In this document: positions 6,007-8,919 of the stretch, one piece after another
Layout of the letters: every line of letters starts with the position of its first letter
How positions within the stretch are numbered: position 1 is the stretch's first letter
NCBI GenBank assembly: GCA_947460065.1
Contig: CANHGF010000076.1
Span: forward strand, 1-8,919
Length of the DNA: 8,919 nt
Reading direction: 5' to 3'
From: Comamonadaceae bacterium
GTDB taxonomy: Bacteria > Pseudomonadota > Gammaproteobacteria > Burkholderiales > Burkholderiaceae_C
The notes under the pieces: model-generated
Database searches by the model: none
Seen by the model: only the letters and a program-made list of their open reading frames with translations
Told to the model about the DNA's origin: nothing
Made by a program: the position numbers and the translations under genes

Positions 6007-6035
6007 CTGCTGAGTCGTTTTTGCCGAGCCATCCC

Positions 6036-7250
6036 ATGAACGCTGCCGCCGCCAAGCCGCCCTCTTCGCCCCATGTCATGCCCACCTACGGGCGCCTGCC
6101 GATCGCGCTGTCGCACGGGCAGGGGTGCCGAGTCTGGGATGAGCAGGGCAAGTGCTATCTCGACGCCCTCGGCGGCATTGCGGTCAACACCCTGGGCCAT
6201 GGCCACCCGCGTCTGGTCAGCGCCCTGTGCGACCAGGTGGGCAAGCTCATCCACACCTCCAATTACTACCACATCCCCTTGCAGGAGCAACTCGCCGCCA
6301 AGCTGGCCGAGCTGTCGGGCATGAGCAATGTGTTTTTCTGCTCTACCGGCCTGGAGGCCAATGAGGCTGCGCTCAAACTGGCGCGCAAGTTCGGCCACAA
6401 CAAGGGCATTGCCAAGCCCGAGGTGGTGGTTTACGAAAAGGCCTTCCACGGCCGCAGCATCGCCACGCTGAGCGCCACCGGCAATGCCAAGGTGCAAGCC
6501 GGCTTCGGGCCCCTGGTCGAGGGCTTCATCCGCGTGCCCATCAACGACATGGCTGCGCTCGAGCAGGCCACCAAAAACAACCCCAATGTGGTGGCGGTGT
6601 TTTTTGAGGCGATTCAGGGCGAAGGCGGCGTCAACCCCATGGACGCCAGCTACCTGCAGCAGGTGCGCAAGCTGTGCGACCAGCGCGACTGGCTGCTGAT
6701 GATCGACGAGGTGCAGTGCGGTATGGGCCGCACAGGCAAATGGTTTGCCCACCAGTGGGCCGGCATCGTGCCCGACGTCATGCCCCTGGCCAAGGGCCTG
6801 GGCTCGGGCGTACCGGTGGGCGCGGTGGTGGCTGGCCCCAAGGCCGCGAACATTTTTGTGGCGGGCAACCATGGCTCCACCTTCGGTGGCAACCCGCTGG
6901 CCATGCGCGCGGGGGTCGAGACCATCCGCATCATGGAAGAAGAGGGCCTGCTGGCCCGGGCCAGCCAAGTCGGCGAGCATCTGAGCGCCGCGCTCAAGCG
7001 CGAGCTGGGCCCGCTCAAGGGCCTCAAAGACATCCGTGGCAAAGGCTTGATGATCGGCGTTGAGCTGAGCGTGCCTTGCAGCGAGTTGATGAGCCGCGCC
7101 GCCGAGGCGGGCCTGTTGATCAGCGTGACCGCAGATACTGTGATCCGCCTGGTGCCGCCGCTAATCATGAGCACCGCCGAAGCCGACGAAGTGGTGGCCA
7201 TCCTCGCTCCGCTGGTCAAGCAACTGCTGAGCGAAAAAGGCGCGGCATGA
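6036..7250 (+). CDS. argD: Acetylornithine aminotransferase (class III PLP-dependent)
   Basis: ArgD converts N-acetylglutamate semialdehyde to N-acetylornithine with glutamate as amino donor, in cytosolic arginine synthesis; related enzymes also act in lysine synthesis. The product is 404 residues (E. coli ArgD 406). Visible class III motifs: STGLEANEAALK (103-114, PLP phosphate region), FHGRSIATLSATG (137-149), EAIQGEGGV (191-199), IDEVQCGMGRTGKWFA (223-238, with D224 contacting PLP), PLAKGLGSGVPVGAV (250-264, with K253 as the Schiff-base lysine) and STFGGNPLAM. The frame is open upstream to 5907, but those codons overlap the promoter and leader; the ATG at 6036 gives the normal length. An ATG at 6078 is a less likely alternative. 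The Shine-Dalgarno is weak. The stop overlaps the argF start as ATGA, which supports ArgD over other aminotransferases. Confidence 0.93.
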   Translation: MNAAAAKPPSSPHVMPTYGRLPIALSHGQGCRVWDEQGKCYLDALGGIAVNTLGHGHPRLVSALCDQVGKLIHTSNYYHIPLQEQLAAKLAELSGMSNVFFCSTGLEANEAALKLARKFGHNKGIAKPEVVVYEKAFHGRSIATLSATGNAKVQAGFGPLVEGFIRVPINDMAALEQATKNNPNVVAVFFEAIQGEGGVNPMDASYLQQVRKLCDQRDWLLMIDEVQCGMGRTGKWFAHQWAGIVPDVMPLAKGLGSGVPVGAVVAGPKAANIFVAGNHGSTFGGNPLAMRAGVETIRIMEEEGLLARASQVGEHLSAALKRELGPLKGLKDIRGKGLMIGVELSVPCSELMSRAAEAGLLISVTADTVIRLVPPLIMSTAEADEVVAILAPLVKQLLSEKGAA

Positions 7251-8179
7251 GCCCTACCCTGCCCCCGGTACGGCATTACCTGCAATTTAGCGACTTCAGC
7301 GCCGCCGAATACGCCTACCTGTTCGAGCGCGCCGCGCTCATCAAACGCAAATTCAAGGCCTACGACAAGCACCAACCCCTGGTCGACCGCACCCTGGCCA
7401 TGATTTTCGAGAAGGCCTCCACCCGCACCCGGGTGAGCTTTGAAGCCGGGATGTATCAGCTAGGCGGCTCGGTGGTGCACCTGACCACCGGCGACAGCCA
7501 GCTCGGCCGCTCCGAGCCCATCGAAGACAGCGCCAAGGTCATCAGCCGCATGGTGGACCTGGTGATGATCCGCACCTACGAGCAGACCAAGATCGAGCGC
7601 TTTGCCGCGCACTCGCGCGTGCCGGTGATCAACGGCCTGACCAATGAATTTCACCCCTGTCAGATCCTGGCCGACATCTTTACCTTCATCGAGCACCGCG
7701 GCTCGATCGCCGGCAAGGTGGTGGCCTGGGTGGGCGATGGCAACAACATGGCCAACACCTGGCTGCAGGCTGCCGAGCTGCTGGGCTTCAAGGTCCACCT
7801 GAGCACGCCCAGCGGCTACGAGGTTGACCAGGCGGTGGCCGGCATACGGTCGAGTGAAAGCTACAAAGTCTTTGAAGACCCGATGCAAGCCTGCCGAGGC
7901 GCCGACCTGGTGACCACCGACGTTTGGACCAGCATGGGTTACGAAGCCGAAAACGAGGCCCGCAAAAAAGCCTTTGCCGATTGGTGCGTGGACACCGACA
8001 TGATGCGCGCAGCCAAGAGCGACGCGCTCTTCATGCACTGTCTGCCGGCCCACCGGGGTGAAGAGGTGGAGGCCGAGGTCATCGACGGCCCGCAGTCGGT
8101 GGTCTGGGACGAGGCCGAGAACCGCCTTCATGTGCAAAAGGCGCTGATGGAATTTCTCTTGCTGGGACGCCTTGCGTAA
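7247..8179 (+). CDS. argF: Ornithine carbamoyltransferase
   Basis: ArgF joins carbamoyl phosphate and ornithine to give citrulline, the sixth step of arginine synthesis. The product is 310 residues. The carbamoyl-phosphate loop STRTR is at 58-62, R109-T110 follows, and HPCQ is at 136-139. The ornithine-binding part shows DVWTSMG (225-231) and the catalytic HCLPAHRGEEV (264-274, with C265). All diagnostic residues are present, and DVWTSMG with HCLPAHRG separates it from aspartate carbamoyltransferase. The ATG at 7247 overlaps the argD stop (ATGA) and has AAAAAGG within the argD end as Shine-Dalgarno. The frame extends upstream to 7076 without a stop, but that part runs inside argD in another frame and is not conserved OTCase. 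Translation is probably coupled to argD, keeping the two enzymes in proportion. Confidence 0.97.
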   Translation: MSPTLPPVRHYLQFSDFSAAEYAYLFERAALIKRKFKAYDKHQPLVDRTLAMIFEKASTRTRVSFEAGMYQLGGSVVHLTTGDSQLGRSEPIEDSAKVISRMVDLVMIRTYEQTKIERFAAHSRVPVINGLTNEFHPCQILADIFTFIEHRGSIAGKVVAWVGDGNNMANTWLQAAELLGFKVHLSTPSGYEVDQAVAGIRSSESYKVFEDPMQACRGADLVTTDVWTSMGYEAENEARKKAFADWCVDTDMMRAAKSDALFMHCLPAHRGEEVEAEVIDGPQSVVWDEAENRLHVQKALMEFLLLGRLA

Positions 8180-8187
8180 AGGACTGC

Positions 8188-8216
8188 GGCTCAGCGCACC
8201 CCGGCTTCACTGAGCC
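8188..8216 (+). repeat. Inverted repeat after argF
   Basis: GGCTCAG (8188-8194) and CTGAGCC (8210-8216) are exact 7-bp arms with a 15-nt loop, in the 63-bp gap between argF and the cysteine-cluster gene. With no T-run it is not a strong terminator; it could be a processing or stabilising hairpin within the transcript. Confidence 0.35.
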
Positions 8217-8242
8217 TAAACACTGAATCGGACGCATACCGC

Positions 8243-8551
8243 ATGGCCGACGACCCGTGCACCGCATGCGGCGCCTGCTGCGCCAGTTTTCGAGTGGACT
8301 TTTCTGTCCGTGAGTTGCTCTCGCAGGGGGGGAGCGTCCCAGACGGACTGAGCGTTGAAGTCAACAGTGCCAGCTGCCGCATGCGCGGCACCGACCACCT
8401 GCCGGTTCGCTGCGCCGCCCTGACTGGAACCATTGGCCAGCGCGTCGCCTGCGGCATCTACGAATGGCGCCCCAATCCTTGCCGGGAACTCGAGCCCGGC
8501 AGCGACGCCTGTCAGCAGGCTCGCAGGCGACATCGGCTACAACAACTCTAA
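8243..8551 (+). CDS. YkgJ-family cysteine-cluster protein
   Basis: A 102-residue cytosolic protein with nine cysteines (C6, C9, C12, C13, C45, C57, C70, C80, C90). The N-terminal CxxCxxCC (CTACGACC, 6-13) and the later ACGIYEWRPNPCRELEPG segment are the signature of the YkgJ/UPF0153 putative zinc- or iron-chelating domain. The metal and role are unknown. The C-terminus is basic (ARRRHRLQQL). The ATG at 8243 directly precedes the conserved cluster; the Shine-Dalgarno is weak (CGGA, 8231-8234). The gene follows argF by 63 bp in the same direction and may be read through from the arg operon. From memory, YkgJ genes sit between argF and argG in several Comamonadaceae. Composition is GC-rich like the rest of the window. 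Confidence 0.87.
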   Translation: MADDPCTACGACCASFRVDFSVRELLSQGGSVPDGLSVEVNSASCRMRGTDHLPVRCAALTGTIGQRVACGIYEWRPNPCRELEPGSDACQQARRRHRLQQL

Positions 8552-8919
8552 ATTGTTGCGCCCATGAGACACCCAATCGAAAACGATCTATTGCCTGAGC
8601 TGCGCCTAGGCCTGAGGGTAGTGAGCTCCCAAGCGCCCGAAAATTAAATGAGTGCTATAAAACTAACAAAAACAGTACCGCATTTATATTTGTCATCTTA
8701 GACCTAATTAATAATTTCTAAAATAAATTTTATATTTAAATATTAAATGCGATATTCAAATAGTAATGCAATAAACATTTACATGGAAATCTCTTTTTAT
8801 AGCTAAATAGCACTGATTATATTTTTGCCATAACCATCAAGTTGTATTATTTTCATATGATCTGAAACCACCAAAAAGAATTACTATTTTGTAATTGATT
8901 CGGGCATTCCTGAAATTCG
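8552..8919. other. Gene-free stretch with abrupt change to very AT-rich DNA
   Basis: No ORF with plausible coding content was found here on either strand. Bases 8552-8641 keep the host composition. From about 8642 to 8898 the sequence falls to roughly 22% G+C by hand count (58 of 258), with runs such as a 12-bp palindrome ATATTTAAATAT at 8732-8743, and it rises again in the last 20 bases. GCCCGAA (8635-8641) and TTCGGGC (8899-8905) lie in inverted orientation at the two edges. It may be acquired DNA, a small non-autonomous element, or the regulatory region of a gene beyond the window. No transposase, tRNA or integrase remnant is visible. Confidence 0.8.

Noticed and set aside
5907..6035. N-terminal extension of argD by 43 codons
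   Set aside because: It would overlap the -10 element and the hairpin leader and exceed the family length.
5889..6980. A 363-codon open frame on the minus strand opposite argD
   Set aside because: Antisense shadow of argD; composition is His/Gly/Ala/Arg-rich and it crosses the argD promoter and leader.
7076..7246. N-terminal extension of argF by 57 codons
   Set aside because: It lies wholly inside argD in another frame; the ATGA-coupled ATG gives the normal OTCase start.
8576..8587. ATCG-AAAA-CGAT small hairpin after the YkgJ-like gene
   Set aside because: Only 4 bp of stem and no T-run; too weak to call a terminator.
8837..8919. Short minus-strand frames entering from the right edge (21-26 codons before a stop)
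   Set aside because: They could be the end of a gene outside the window, but the few residues match nothing and AT-rich chance frames are equally likely.
1..8919. Search by eye for tRNA, rRNA, CRISPR repeats, transposase, integrase and toxin-antitoxin genes
   Set aside because: No spaced direct repeats, cloverleaf ends or mobile-element protein motifs were seen.

Overview
The window is high-GC (roughly 65% by eye) betaproteobacterial chromosome, most likely order Burkholderiales and probably Comamonadaceae or a close relative. Three things point there: the protein sequences (S20 with the long [19 protein letters not shown] start, DUF3579, Hda opening MKQIALDIGL), the gene order, and the weak -35 / strong CCTAAAATG-type -10 promoters. 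Gene order as I recall it for that group is HAD phosphatase, hda, purM, SirB1-like, murJ, rpsT, DUF3579, argD, argF, YkgJ. I do not assign a genus.

Layout. Minus strand, 1-1207: a HAD-IB phosphatase, cut by the window edge, follows hda (regulatory inactivator of DnaA) with a 4-base ATGA overlap. Plus strand, 1368-2399: purM (purine synthesis), divergent from hda. Minus strand, 2461-4923: a SirB1-type transglutaminase-like/TPR protein lies downstream of murJ (lipid II flippase). Plus strand, 5065-5367: rpsT (ribosomal protein S20), divergent from murJ, followed by several hairpins including a strong bidirectional terminator. Minus strand, 5464-5778: a DUF3579 protein. Plus strand, 6036-8551: argD and argF, translationally coupled arginine biosynthesis genes, behind a structured leader and followed by a YkgJ-type cysteine-cluster protein.

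The genes are mostly housekeeping (replication control, purine and arginine synthesis, cell wall, ribosome), and I see no complete novel system, phage, CRISPR array, tRNA or transposase. The less ordinary parts are non-coding. They are: (a) an abrupt drop to about 22% G+C from about 8642 to 8898, with no recognisable gene and with matching GCCCGAA / TTCGGGC inverted ends; (b) a terminator-like hairpin plus U-rich run inside the argD leader; (c) a perfect 16-bp palindrome and a second inverted repeat between the divergent DUF3579 and argD genes; (d) a bidirectional terminator that contains the stop codon of the DUF3579 gene.
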